Positions 21,853-29,463 are shown, counted from the stretch's first letter. The stretch is 37,709 nucleotides of DNA from a virus (IMGVR_UViG_3300038470_000052:1-37709), one strand, 5' to 3'. Notes: generated from the letters alone by a model not told the origin. Made by a program: numbers and translations.

Positions 21853-23961
21853 TTAATCCTCTGGCAGTGTCAAACATCTGCAATTGATAACATCCCCCGC
21901 GTCACCGTTCGGATCATGCGGCCTGGTCAATCCATTGCTGAATTTCTCGCCAATCTTCACGGTCTCCCCGTCGATATTGTGCCCCTCTCGCACCTTTGCG
22001 TCCTGGGCTGATAGCCAAGAATGATTTTTGAATCCAACATGCCGGAAACTTTCTTCCCGGCTATCGCTGATAACTCCACCAAGTTCGGTGCGCGCTATCG
22101 TAGGCGCTCTTGATTTTGCTGCGTTATAAACAGCTCTTATTCTATCTGCCCGCTCTGATTCGGTTTCGCCTTTTTCAATCGATGTTTTCATCTCTTCTCT
22201 GATAGTGTCTTTTACAGTATCTGTCAGCTCCTGGAGCTTTCCTTTGTTGACCCTGTTTTTTAATAGCTGTGGAGCTCTCGTGTCATAGATGTTATATGAT
22301 ACATTTAAATTAAGGTCATCAAACAAAACTTTTAAATTATTACCGACTGCCTCCAGCATATTTGTAAACGACACATTCGATAAAGCTTTTAGCTTTTCAA
22401 GTTCGTCTGTCCAGAACGCCTCGCTAAACAAAACATCCTCTAACGCTTTCCCTTTACCGCCAAACAATTCAGTTAAAAACCTGGCACGCTGATCCTGGAA
22501 CCATGCTTTTAGCTGTTTGGCGTAACTGGTTTCTATATTTTCCCATGCGTTTATCTGTCCCCACCAATGCTTATTGCGATAGATTGGGGTATAAAGAGTT
22601 TTTGTCCTGCTCGGCCTGGCTGCGGATTTCCCCATAAACTCGGCCAAGCTTTTCCCTTCGTCGGCAGAAGAGGGCTCCTCTTCCTGTGCGCCTTCGTCTG
22701 TTCCTGCCTCTGTTGCCGGTTCGGGGGCAGGCTGCTCTGCGTCCACGGGCTGCAAAGAGAACGGCTTCCACCATGTGTCACCCCACGGTACGGGCTGCTG
22801 GCCTGACTCTTCGAGCACTCTGTTTATTGTAGTCAGGCCATTGCTGACAAGTTTAATATTCAAATCCGCTGCTGCGTTTTTATCTTCCTGGAGCTCGGGC
22901 AATTCTTTAGTGTCACCTGTTAGCTGATATCCGGCCAGCCCCAAACGGTCAAAAAAATCCACCTTGAATTTATTCTGGATTTTATTGAGAATCGGGAACA
23001 GTGTCAGGCTCCAAAACATTTTCATGGCCGCCGTGAACCGCTCACCTGATAACGGAGCGCCTTCGGTTCCTATCCCACACAGCTCCAAGGGGACGTTCAG
23101 TAATGCGAGGATTGTTTCCCGGTTCCAGGTTTTCATTTCCCCATAGTTCATATCTTTGGGGGTGACTGCAATTTGCTGATATTCCATCCCCTGCCCCAAT
23201 ATGATTGGGTTATAATGATTTTTAAACCCCGGGTGTTCTCTTTTCCAGCGCTCCTTTATTTCTTTCGCCTGTTCATCTGTTAGGCGTATGTCGCTTTTTA
23301 ATACTCCTGGAATGATCGCGTTGTTGTCAAGCAGATTTGAATTGCTGCGGTTTCCTTTATAGTCCTGGTTCATTTCTTCTTTGACTGGGATCTCTATTGC
23401 CGCGCCTCTCCAATAGTTCCATTTGTTCCAGGGTTTAATATGTATTACCTCGCTCGGCAAAAAAACAATCTCTTTTTCTTTTTCCCGGTACCGCCATAAT
23501 ACTATTGCATCTTCATTCTTCGACAACACTGCCTCGAATGTGTGTGGATTCCAAACCCACAGCGTTTCCGGGATTCCGCTGGTATAGTCTCCCCGTCCGA
23601 ACGTAATAACCACTTCATTAAGCACATACCAGGAGCAAATGGATTCGATAAAATCCGTTATTGTCATAGTAGGGTTTGGCTGCCTGAACAGTTTAACTGC
23701 CATGCCTGCCCTGCCATCGGTATCCGGCACCTCCTCCCCATTATTCGTAACAACCCATCTTGCCCGTGCAATATTTTTTGCTATCTTTGACAGCCCGATA
23801 TTGAACCAGGCGTGTTGTCGCATCGGATCTGTTATACTGTTCTTGTTTTCGCTTTCCAGCTCTTCAAGATGATTCGCATACCAGTTAATATCGAATCCGC
23901 CTTTTAGATTCATGTTGAAGAGGCTTTTAACGTTTGTCAGGAACAGCGACAACTTATTCAA
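21853..23961 (-). CDS. Portal protein fused to MuF-like head morphogenesis domain
   Basis: The protein has 702 residues. Residues 1 to about 395 are an HK97-family portal (MRQHAWFNIGLSKIAKNIAR, EVIHIKPWNKWNYWRGAAIE, PLELCGIGTEGAPLSGERFT). An acidic Glu/Pro/Ala linker follows (about 400-440). The C-terminus is MuF/SPP1 gp7-like with RAPTIARTELGGVISDSREE, WLSAQDAKVREGH and GDVINCRCLTLPED. Portal and MuF are usually separate genes or weakly fused; here they are one polypeptide. The start overlaps the terminase stop (ATGA). Confidence 0.92.
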   Translation of the reverse strand: MNKLSLFLTNVKSLFNMNLKGGFDINWYANHLEELESENKNSITDPMRQHAWFNIGLSKIAKNIARARWVVTNNGEEVPDTDGRAGMAVKLFRQPNPTMTITDFIESICSWYVLNEVVITFGRGDYTSGIPETLWVWNPHTFEAVLSKNEDAIVLWRYREKEKEIVFLPSEVIHIKPWNKWNYWRGAAIEIPVKEEMNQDYKGNRSNSNLLDNNAIIPGVLKSDIRLTDEQAKEIKERWKREHPGFKNHYNPIILGQGMEYQQIAVTPKDMNYGEMKTWNRETILALLNVPLELCGIGTEGAPLSGERFTAAMKMFWSLTLFPILNKIQNKFKVDFFDRLGLAGYQLTGDTKELPELQEDKNAAADLNIKLVSNGLTTINRVLEESGQQPVPWGDTWWKPFSLQPVDAEQPAPEPATEAGTDEGAQEEEPSSADEGKSLAEFMGKSAARPSRTKTLYTPIYRNKHWWGQINAWENIETSYAKQLKAWFQDQRARFLTELFGGKGKALEDVLFSEAFWTDELEKLKALSNVSFTNMLEAVGNNLKVLFDDLNLNVSYNIYDTRAPQLLKNRVNKGKLQELTDTVKDTIREEMKTSIEKGETESERADRIRAVYNAAKSRAPTIARTELGGVISDSREESFRHVGFKNHSWLSAQDAKVREGHNIDGETVKIGEKFSNGLTRPHDPNGDAGDVINCRCLTLPED

Positions 23962-25175
23962 AATATCTGGATACCCCCGTTATCAATATCCATTACCATA
24001 TAACGCAGCGCGTCACAGGTATGGTCGTTAATTTTATTCGGCTGCTCTTTGGTTTCCTTGTCTGGTTTGGTTTTGCTCCAGCAGTATGCGAATAACTCGC
24101 GGATAGTGTTTGTGCAGTTTTTAAATATAATTAGCCGTGGTTTACCCTTATCGTTTTTGGCTATTCGTTTAGCTACCGCCTGGATTCCTGCCTCCACGTC
24201 CTTTCTGGCCGGCGTGGTATAGATCCCTAAGTCTTCCAGCTCTGCCCCCTCCTGCGCATCGTGGTCGCGGGCTGTGGATACGAACCGCCCTTTCCGTTCT
24301 CTGATTTTTTCAGCATGATATTTAATCAGCTGCTTTGCCTCATAATGTTCATCATAAATATATAACGTGTCATCATGATCCACCGCCCCCCACAAACAGA
24401 CGAATGGATTGTTGTATCCGAGATCAATTCCCCGGTATCGCTGCCAATCGCTGGGAATATCGAACGGTTCACATGTGTTGGCTTCCAGCGATAATTCTGG
24501 ATAAATAGCGCCCTCGGCAGATACCCACAGCCCTAATATTTTCCGGTCATAAAAGACACCCTTCCCGGATGCACGTTTAAGGCTCTCTATGTAGTCCTGT
24601 GTTAATGTGTGGTTATCCTCAATTTTAAAACCGAATGACCGTACCCAGGGTTTGCCGGATATCAATAGTTCTCCGTCTTTGTCTATGTAATCGGTTTTGA
24701 TGTAATGGAGTGGGTGATCCGGGTTCGTATCCATAAAAATCCTGGAGCCTATGCCAGAACAGCGTGCGAAACATTCCCGGACAGAACTCGGATGCAGCAA
24801 TACCGCCTCATTTATCAATGCTCCGAATGCGGTGAATCCCTGCATGGATTTATATGCTTCAGCATCGTCACATCCGAAACAAACTACCCGATTCCCACAA
24901 AATTCAAAAGCATTATTTTTATCCTGTTTGGTGTCAACTGCAAATAATTCCGCAATCGGTTTTAAAACATTGCGCTCGATACTCCCCTGGCTATAGCCAA
25001 GGATCATGTAGTCATGCCCGGCACCCGTGGATTGCATAATAAATCTGATAAATAGCCATAATAGCAGATAAGTTTTTCCAGAACGAACGGGACCGTGAAG
25101 AATCGATATGTAGGGCTGTTCTCTCATTATGATCCTGGCTACATCACGCTGCCGGGGCGAAAATGGGGCACTCAT
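23958..25175 (-). CDS. terL: Terminase large subunit
   Basis: The protein has 405 residues and is the packaging ATPase/nuclease. Walker A is GPVRSGKT (28-35); the Walker B-like strand FGALINEAVLL has Glu as the catalytic acid. The RNase-H-like nuclease contributes RGIDLGYNNP, STARDHDAQEGAELED and INDHTCDALRYM, giving the three acidic positions. It is slightly shorter than the family norm of 420-480. The PBSX-type terminase family is the closest match I can suggest. Both ends overlap neighbours by ATGA, so expression with the small subunit and portal is coupled. Confidence 0.93.
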   Translation of the reverse strand: MSAPFSPRQRDVARIIMREQPYISILHGPVRSGKTYLLLWLFIRFIMQSTGAGHDYMILGYSQGSIERNVLKPIAELFAVDTKQDKNNAFEFCGNRVVCFGCDDAEAYKSMQGFTAFGALINEAVLLHPSSVRECFARCSGIGSRIFMDTNPDHPLHYIKTDYIDKDGELLISGKPWVRSFGFKIEDNHTLTQDYIESLKRASGKGVFYDRKILGLWVSAEGAIYPELSLEANTCEPFDIPSDWQRYRGIDLGYNNPFVCLWGAVDHDDTLYIYDEHYEAKQLIKYHAEKIRERKGRFVSTARDHDAQEGAELEDLGIYTTPARKDVEAGIQAVAKRIAKNDKGKPRLIIFKNCTNTIRELFAYCWSKTKPDKETKEQPNKINDHTCDALRYMVMDIDNGGIQIF

Positions 25176-25654
25176 TCCTGATTGCCCCCTATAGTTTCGC
25201 CCATGTATTCATCAAATTTTTTCATAAGATTTTCCAGCTGTGTGTTTTCGATCTTAATTTTTTTTGTCTTCAGCCCCTGGATGTCTACCAGGAGACTGAG
25301 CGCCTTTATCCGGATATTGTGATTAGGAACGCATTTTAAATCGCCGCTGCTCGGCTCAATCATTTGGTCAGTGGCATTTAGTCCGTTTTCTATTTCCCGG
25401 GCTATCCGGTCTATCCCTAATCCCACAGACTCCAGGTATTGGTTATACTTCCCGCCTATTTTTTTCCTGATATTCGCATGTGTTCTGGCTCCGATGTTAT
25501 TCAGCCATTTATCATCATGCGCGTTATCGGTAATGGGGTTAAATGCCAGGTACGCCTCGGCAAAAGAAAATGTTTCAGCGTATGTTGCCAAAAATGAGGC
25601 TTCGGGAAGAGTCAGCCCAAGGTCTTGCATTAAATAAAGATTCACGCCTTTCAT
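25172..25654 (-). CDS. terS: Terminase small subunit
   Basis: The protein has 160 residues. An N-terminal helix-turn-helix region (LTLPEASFLATYAETFSFAE, then GARTHANIRKKIGGKYNQYL) is followed by long helices (GIDRIAREIENGL, RIKALSLLVDIQGLKTKKIK) and an acidic tail. It lies directly upstream of terL, coupled by ATGA, and is the first gene of the late operon. GGGG-TGAT precedes its ATG, only a dozen bases after the leader terminator. It would recognise the packaging site. Confidence 0.85.
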   Translation of the reverse strand: MKGVNLYLMQDLGLTLPEASFLATYAETFSFAEAYLAFNPITDNAHDDKWLNNIGARTHANIRKKIGGKYNQYLESVGLGIDRIAREIENGLNATDQMIEPSSGDLKCVPNHNIRIKALSLLVDIQGLKTKKIKIENTQLENLMKKFDEYMGETIGGNQE

Positions 25655-25667
25655 ATCACCCCTAAAT

Positions 25668-25701
25668 AAAAAAGCCGGGGCAGCTATTGCTACCTCCGGC
25701 T
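25668..25701 (-). terminator. Intrinsic terminator in the late-operon leader (attenuator)
   Basis: On the minus strand, AGCCGG (25701-25696) pairs with CCGGCT (25678-25673), with further inner pairing (AGC with GCT), and is followed by six U residues and ATTT. It lies about 60 bases downstream of a strong promoter and 14 bases before the terminase start, so it should stop late transcription unless bypassed. A small CTCG-ATAA-CGAG hairpin precedes it. Confidence 0.8.
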
Positions 25702-25740
25702 TCTCGTTATCGAGTCAGTCAGTCAGGATATACCACAATC

Positions 25741-25769
25741 AGATTATCGGATTTTTTTTATTTTGTCAA
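25741..25769 (-). promoter_or_regulatory. Late promoter for the structural operon
   Basis: The -35 is TTGACA (25769-25764), followed by a 17-bp A-rich spacer and a -10 of TAATCT (25746-25741). The predicted start is near 25734. The -35 lies inside the 3' end of the small upstream gene. There is no copy of the 13-bp operator, so control is probably by the terminator that follows. Confidence 0.75.
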
Positions 25770-25925
25770 TCTTTTTTTTTCGGAGATAGAACAGGTAACA
25801 TCTGTTATCTCGCTATTATGTATCTGGATTTTAAAATCAACAGCTCCGTATTTAATCCCGTTTATTTTATCAGTATTTGATTTTATGCTATCCAGGATTG
25901 CGTTTGTCATTGCCAGCGCTATCAC
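25758..25925 (-). CDS. Small hypothetical protein
   Basis: The protein has 55 residues, starting at GTG 25925 in a GTGA overlap with the preceding stop, with GAGGAG upstream. The longer frame from 25973 would run through the neighbouring gene. It reads as a helix (TNAILDSIKSNTDKING) plus strands (AVDFKIQIHNSEITDVTCSI). It is the last gene of its unit, and its end contains the -35 of the late promoter. Unknown function. Confidence 0.6.
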   Translation of the reverse strand: MIALAMTNAILDSIKSNTDKINGIKYGAVDFKIQIHNSEITDVTCSISEKKRLTK

Positions 25926-27379
25926 TTTTTGAGCTCCTCGATAAACGGGCTTTTGCCTCTGCCATCCAGCCACAATAAATGCTCGGAATGTTTTTTGATA
26001 TCGACACCAGCAGGATTGTTTTTGTATAGCCAGGCGATGGCACCTTCTGCCCCTCCCTGGATTTCCACAAACCTCTTGCCATAATGCCCCGGGCTTCCTG
26101 ATCTAATCATGTATGTGTTATTTTTAGCCAGGTATGGCTCTATCCGTTCGATTAGTTCCCGCTCTGTAGGTATTGCTGCCGTGGGTTTTTTCTCATGTTG
26201 TTTGTGAGATATACGCTCCATTGACAGATAAGGGATCTCCGTAATGATTGACTTTTTGGAGCAGTTAATAACAGGGGCGTTGCTTGCTAATATCTGCATG
26301 AGTACCGACCGTTTATAAAATAGCTGGATGCGTTCGGTTTTCACCCCATTATCAGCCGTCACAATTTGCCGTTCGTCCGGTAATGGGTAATGCTTATCTA
26401 CAAATTGCATTTTTTCTGCGGAAAACTCAATATCAGTAAACCTTTCGGCCGACAAATCGCAGCCAACGAGGTAAATCGGACTATAGCCCATGATCTGCGC
26501 AATCGCTATCTGTGCGGATATCGAGCATGAAAACATTGGGATTTCTGTTTTTATAAAATCATAAGCTGCATCGATAGGCGCGGTTAAAGCTTTGTTTGGA
26601 GTAGTGCAACGGAAAAAATATTTATCAACAGGGATTGTGAGTATTTCAGGTAATACTCCCGGGTGTGTTATGATTGAGTTTTTAAATAAATTGCTGGTTG
26701 CCCTATAATCGAACTGTGCTTTTTTTGTCCGTGCGTCTAACACAAGCGTATGTATTATTGCGCTATCTGTCGTATGATAATTTATAATATTAAAATGACT
26801 CGCTGTGCAGATAACCGGGCGTATCCAGCTGCCAAGATATGGGATAAAATCATTTAATGATGATCCAGACCCTATAACAACACAAGGGCAGTTTGCACTT
26901 CCTGGCTCTATATTGCCTTTCTTTTCAACAGCAAAATAATCAATTATTGTTTTATAATTTTTGTAACTATTCACCACCTCGCTCGATATGATAAAATCTT
27001 CGCTCGCCTTATTGTATCCTGCTGTTGATTCAAAGCTATTTCCTTCATTCGGTTTAATTTGCTCCTGCAATATTCCGGTCTCAAATGCCATGATGTATAG
27101 CTGATCATATGTCAAACCGTTTGTGAATTTGTTAGACGCTACAAAGCAATAGCTGCCTGATTTGTCTGGCACATAATGAGGTGTATATCCTATAGGATGA
27201 TTCCTGTTTTGAGTGCTGATCTTATACGGGTCTTTTAAAACAAATGCAGGATAATTGGCGATAGGTGCTATCAATTTCTTAAACTCTCCAATAGGAATCC
27301 TGTTGTTTTCTATTGGCATTCCCTCAAAAAGCTTCAATTCTCCCTCTTCGATTTTTAAAAAGTTTTTTTCAAATTCCAT
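25922..27379 (-). CDS. DUF115 / MptE-like (Maf-type) protein
   Basis: The protein has 485 residues. The central domain has a nucleotide-sugar or pterin type start (CPCVVIGSGSSLNDFIPYLG), then SIITHPGVLP, and a late SISAQIAIAQIMGYSPIYLV with GCDLSAE. This is the motif order of the DUF115 family (6-hydroxymethylpterin diphosphokinase MptE-like and flagellin Maf glycosyltransferases). In a phage it may glycosylate a virion or host surface component, or make a cofactor; neither can be settled here. The N-terminal 150 and C-terminal 90 residues are specific. It is coupled on both sides to small genes. Confidence 0.75.
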   Translation of the reverse strand: MEFEKNFLKIEEGELKLFEGMPIENNRIPIGEFKKLIAPIANYPAFVLKDPYKISTQNRNHPIGYTPHYVPDKSGSYCFVASNKFTNGLTYDQLYIMAFETGILQEQIKPNEGNSFESTAGYNKASEDFIISSEVVNSYKNYKTIIDYFAVEKKGNIEPGSANCPCVVIGSGSSLNDFIPYLGSWIRPVICTASHFNIINYHTTDSAIIHTLVLDARTKKAQFDYRATSNLFKNSIITHPGVLPEILTIPVDKYFFRCTTPNKALTAPIDAAYDFIKTEIPMFSCSISAQIAIAQIMGYSPIYLVGCDLSAERFTDIEFSAEKMQFVDKHYPLPDERQIVTADNGVKTERIQLFYKRSVLMQILASNAPVINCSKKSIITEIPYLSMERISHKQHEKKPTAAIPTERELIERIEPYLAKNNTYMIRSGSPGHYGKRFVEIQGGAEGAIAWLYKNNPAGVDIKKHSEHLLWLDGRGKSPFIEELKK

Positions 27380-27801
27380 TATTTACTCCTTGTTAGTTGC
27401 TCATTATAAAGCCTAACACATTGCGGTGAGGCGTATACATCTTTTGCTGATTGATATCCCTGAGGAGTACATACCCCAAACATAATATGGCCGCATTTGC
27501 TGCAATTGGGGATTTCATCGCGCGTCTTTTGTTCGGATGACAAATTGCTCTCCTGTTTATCATTTATGGCAACTCCTGCCAATTCGTCTAATAATGGGCA
27601 ATCGCAATCTATTTTTGTCCTGGCCTCTTCTGATAATAATTTGAAGGTTGCTTTGCATGTGAGCACGATTGAAATATCTTTTGCAATTGTACTATCAATT
27701 AGGCTTATACGTGGTGCCCCTCCATCTTCTCTGCACATCGGGCAAGCTGCACATGCTTTAATTATTCTCCTAAAGTTATTGAAAATAATTTGTTTACTCA
27801 T
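27379..27801 (-). CDS. Cys-rich protein, two metal-binding clusters
   Basis: The protein has 140 residues with AAAGGAG upstream. The N-terminal cluster is CAACPMC; the middle has CDCPLL; the C-terminal cluster reads NCSKCGHIMFGVCTPQGYQS then CVRLYNEQL. This C-terminal domain (C-x2-C, C-x2-QG, C-x2-LYN-x-QLT) repeats in the next gene and, in reduced form, in the 65-residue protein at 278-475. Probably a small zinc- or Fe-S-binding protein. Unknown role. Confidence 0.75.
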   Translation of the reverse strand: MSKQIIFNNFRRIIKACAACPMCREDGGAPRISLIDSTIAKDISIVLTCKATFKLLSEEARTKIDCDCPLLDELAGVAINDKQESNLSSEQKTRDEIPNCSKCGHIMFGVCTPQGYQSAKDVYASPQCVRLYNEQLTRSK

Positions 27802-27808
27802 TATTTAT

Positions 27809-28219
27809 TTACTCCTTTGTTAGTTGTTTGTTGTATAGCAACCAGCATTCCTTTGTGCCGTAGGCTAATTGTATAATTTTATTACCCTGTGGTTTACAAA
27901 TTATATTTCCGTTTTCTTGTATTTGTGTATTTACACATTCGGTGCAATCTGGGACTTCCATCACTGGATATTGTGCGAGCGGCGGTAGCGAAGGCGCCTT
28001 GCCTTCGCAATTAAATTCTACATGCCCGGCAATTGGCGTGGCGTTTTCCCCCGTTTCCTCATAATCCAAAAGAATGCATTTTTTATATATTCCTGGTATA
28101 AGGCCATGTAACCAATCCCCTATTAAAGTGCAGTAATTTGCGTCACTCAAATAACACGGGCATTCGCGGCAGTCTTTTATTTCGGTTTTGCCGGATGCAG
28201 TGATAAATGCTTTACTAAT
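27809..28219 (-). CDS. Cys-rich protein, paralogue of the neighbour, probable ATT start
   Basis: The protein is about 136 residues if started at ATT 28219. The first conventional start (TTG 28150) lacks a ribosome site and would cut off the cluster DCRECPCY, which matches the N-terminal cluster of the neighbour. Upstream of 28150 the only well-placed initiation site is AGGAGG (28231-28226) followed after 6 bases by ATT. The C-terminal domain (DCTECVNTQ...CKPQG...CWLLYNKQLT) is clearly homologous to that of the 27379 gene. Confidence 0.65.
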   Translation of the reverse strand: MSKAFITASGKTEIKDCRECPCYLSDANYCTLIGDWLHGLIPGIYKKCILLDYEETGENATPIAGHVEFNCEGKAPSLPPLAQYPVMEVPDCTECVNTQIQENGNIICKPQGNKIIQLAYGTKECWLLYNKQLTKE

Positions 28220-28490
28220 AATCCACCTCCTCGATTAATACCCACCCATGTATCACATAACCGGCTACAAATGGAATCCCTGAAAATAAAAACATTAACC
28301 AGATCATGGCATCACGGTCAAAATATCTGACTGCTATTGGAACATGCTCAAGTTGGTTATAATTGTTAGGCTCTGCTTTTGAAAATAGAACGAAAACTAT
28401 TAAACCCCAATTGATTACAAAGATTACCAGAAATAGAATTGCCGATGTAACCCAGTTTACCCAGTATGGTATTTTAATTCTTTTTTTCAT
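28215..28490 (-). CDS. Small membrane protein with two transmembrane segments
   Basis: The protein has 91 residues with GGGGAG upstream. A basic N-terminus (MKKRIKIPYWVNW) is followed by a transmembrane helix (SAILFLVIFVINWGLIVFVL), a polar loop, and a second (MIWLMFLFSGIPFVAGYVI). It is the first gene of the minus-strand unit driven by the promoter at 28509-28537. Size and topology allow a holin or an exclusion-type membrane protein. The stop overlaps the next gene's initiation region. Confidence 0.7.
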   Translation of the reverse strand: MKKRIKIPYWVNWVTSAILFLVIFVINWGLIVFVLFSKAEPNNYNQLEHVPIAVRYFDRDAMIWLMFLFSGIPFVAGYVIHGWVLIEEVDY

Positions 28491-28508
28491 AATTAATCTC
28501 CCCAGCCT

Positions 28509-28537
28509 ATATTAACACAGTGCGGGAACAATATCAA
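28509..28537 (-). promoter_or_regulatory. Minus-strand promoter of the membrane/Cys-rich/DUF115 unit
   Basis: The -35 is TTGATA (28537-28532), followed by a 17-bp spacer and a -10 of TAATAT (28514-28509). The transcript should start near 28502, about 12 bases before the ATG. No copy of the 13-bp operator is present. Confidence 0.65.
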
Positions 28538-28914
28538 TAAAAAACAAAGGAATTTTTACTAAAAAAACTATCAAATTTGATACTTTACCCGAAGTCAATA
28601 GAGTCTATAAGCGCAATTAGTATAATGCTTTTCTATATTAATATATATATACTATATAAATATATATAATATAAAGAGATATATTATTACTCCTATTGAT
28701 CTAATTGGCCAGGCGTAAAGTGATACGAATTTACCCTATTAGCATTACATTGGGAATATGTACCTCATGATTTTATTTATGGGTATTTTTTAGGACTATA
28801 TATCTATATAGGCGCATCCGCAAATTTAACGTATGTCCAATAAGTACAATAGATTCAATAATCTAATTCTTTTTGCCATAAACAATTATTTTATCATGCG
28901 TCAAAGCATATTTT
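28538..28914. other. Long AT-rich intergenic region, candidate replication origin
   Basis: This 377-base stretch between divergent units has no convincing gene. About 28630-28690 is almost pure A/T. Two related stretches occur: TGATACTTTACCC near 28578 and TGATACGAATTTACCC near 28720. ATCTAATT is also repeated (near 28700 and 28860). Its place next to the HTH and primase-helicase genes suits an origin or control region, but there is no clear iteron array or DnaA box. Confidence 0.35.
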
Positions 28915-28918
28915 TTGA

Positions 28919-28931
28919 CATTACCAATTGA
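28919..28931 (+). promoter_or_regulatory. 13-bp operator, copy 4 (one mismatch)
   Basis: CATTACCAATTGA matches TAYTACCRWTTGA at 12 of 13 positions and overlaps the -35 of the next promoter, the same geometry as the central operator at 3228-3240. This links the replication operon to the switch 12 kb away on the circular map. Confidence 0.55.
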
Positions 28932-28956
28932 CATTAAATGCAAAACAAGATATTAT
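28928..28956 (+). promoter_or_regulatory. Plus-strand promoter of the replication operon
   Basis: The -35 is TTGACA (28928-28933), followed by a 17-bp spacer and a -10 of TATTAT (28951-28956). The start is near 28963, leaving only about 10 bases before ATG 28973, with AGGAG at 28962-28966. A second TTGACA at 28915 has no matching -10. Confidence 0.75.
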
Positions 28957-28972
28957 GCCTCAGGAGTAAAAA

Positions 28973-29266
28973 ATGGATGATTTAATCGTTAAAGTGACAA
29001 AACAAAAGGTTATGGACACGTACTATAACCACAATTTACGTGATACTGCCAGGCTACTGGGAATCACGGTCAGGGCGCTTTATGAGTTAATGGAGCGGTA
29101 TGGTATCAGCAAAAAGGGGCGGGGGAAGCAATGGAAAAATAAACGCCGGGTGCAAATAGTTATGGAAGACCCGGAGAATTCCTTCATCCCGAAGGCGTAT
29201 CTGAAGGACGGCCGGGTGATCCCATTAAAAAAAGAAAAAATGTACTGCTACATCAAAGATAAATAA
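28973..29266 (+). CDS. Fis-type helix-turn-helix DNA-binding protein
   Basis: The protein has 97 residues. A clear HTH of the Fis/NtrC C-terminal type lies at about 16-43 (YNHNLRDTARLLGITVRALY, then ELMERYGI). A basic linker follows (KKGRGKQWKNKRR), then a C-terminal part with strands (RVQIVMEDPENSF, YCYIKDK). It is the first gene behind the operator-controlled promoter and may act on the origin-like region upstream or on later promoters. Sequence specificity is unknown. Confidence 0.8.
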   Translation: MDDLIVKVTKQKVMDTYYNHNLRDTARLLGITVRALYELMERYGISKKGRGKQWKNKRRVQIVMEDPENSFIPKAYLKDGRVIPLKKEKMYCYIKDK

Positions 29267-29274
29267 AAAACCTC

Positions 29275-29303
29275 TTGACAGGATTTTGTTTTTATGTTAT
29301 TTT
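29275..29303 (+). promoter_or_regulatory. Plus-strand promoter of the structured RNA
   Basis: The -35 is TTGACA (29275-29280), followed by an exact 17-bp spacer and a -10 of TATTTT (29298-29303). The predicted first base is about 29310, where the first hairpin of the RNA begins. There is no 13-bp operator here. Confidence 0.75.
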
Positions 29304-29309
29304 GGTAAA

Positions 29310-29446
29310 CGCAGCTGACAACTGCGGGTTTTTGACATAGCCGACACCAATAATAAAAAGGGTTTTACTATCCCTCGTTATTCTACGGGTGTCGGGAATA
29401 GCGGCCGGCGTCACCGGCAGGGGGATAGTAAAGCCCTTTGTTTTTT
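29310..29446 (+). ncRNA. Candidate small structured RNA with interleaved helices and terminator
   Basis: The roughly 137-base transcript would contain, in order: a 5' hairpin CGCAG-CTGACAA-CTGCG (29310-29326); arm A1 CCGACACC (29341-29348); arm B1 (29357-29374); arm A2 GGTGTCGG (29388-29395), which pairs with A1; a hairpin GCCGG-CGTCA-CCGGC (29404-29418); and arm B2 (29422-29439), which pairs with B1 over 18 bp with one G-U pair. A G and six U residues follow (29440-29446). The order A1-B1-A2-B2 makes a pseudoknot or two rival folds. B1-B2 plus the U-tract is an intrinsic terminator. The next gene starts 18 bases later, so this could be a free RNA or an attenuator leader. Confidence 0.7.
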
Positions 29447-29463
29447 CGGTGGTGATTGTGAGT

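Noticed and set aside
22551-22806. Several overlapping frames on both strands in the portal linker region
   Set aside because: They arise from the GC-richer Glu/Pro/Ala linker; the portal-MuF frame is the only one with family motifs.
25711-25724. Tandem TCAG repeat (three and a half copies) before the late leader
   Set aside because: It is too short to call a repeat array or iteron; possibly chance or a minor part of the leader RNA.
28630-28690. TA-rich runs considered as CRISPR or iteron repeats
   Set aside because: The runs are low-complexity A/T without regular spacing or conserved units.
28915-28920. First of two TTGACA boxes before the HTH gene
   Set aside because: No -10 at the right distance; the second TTGACA at 28928 has a perfect 17-bp partner.
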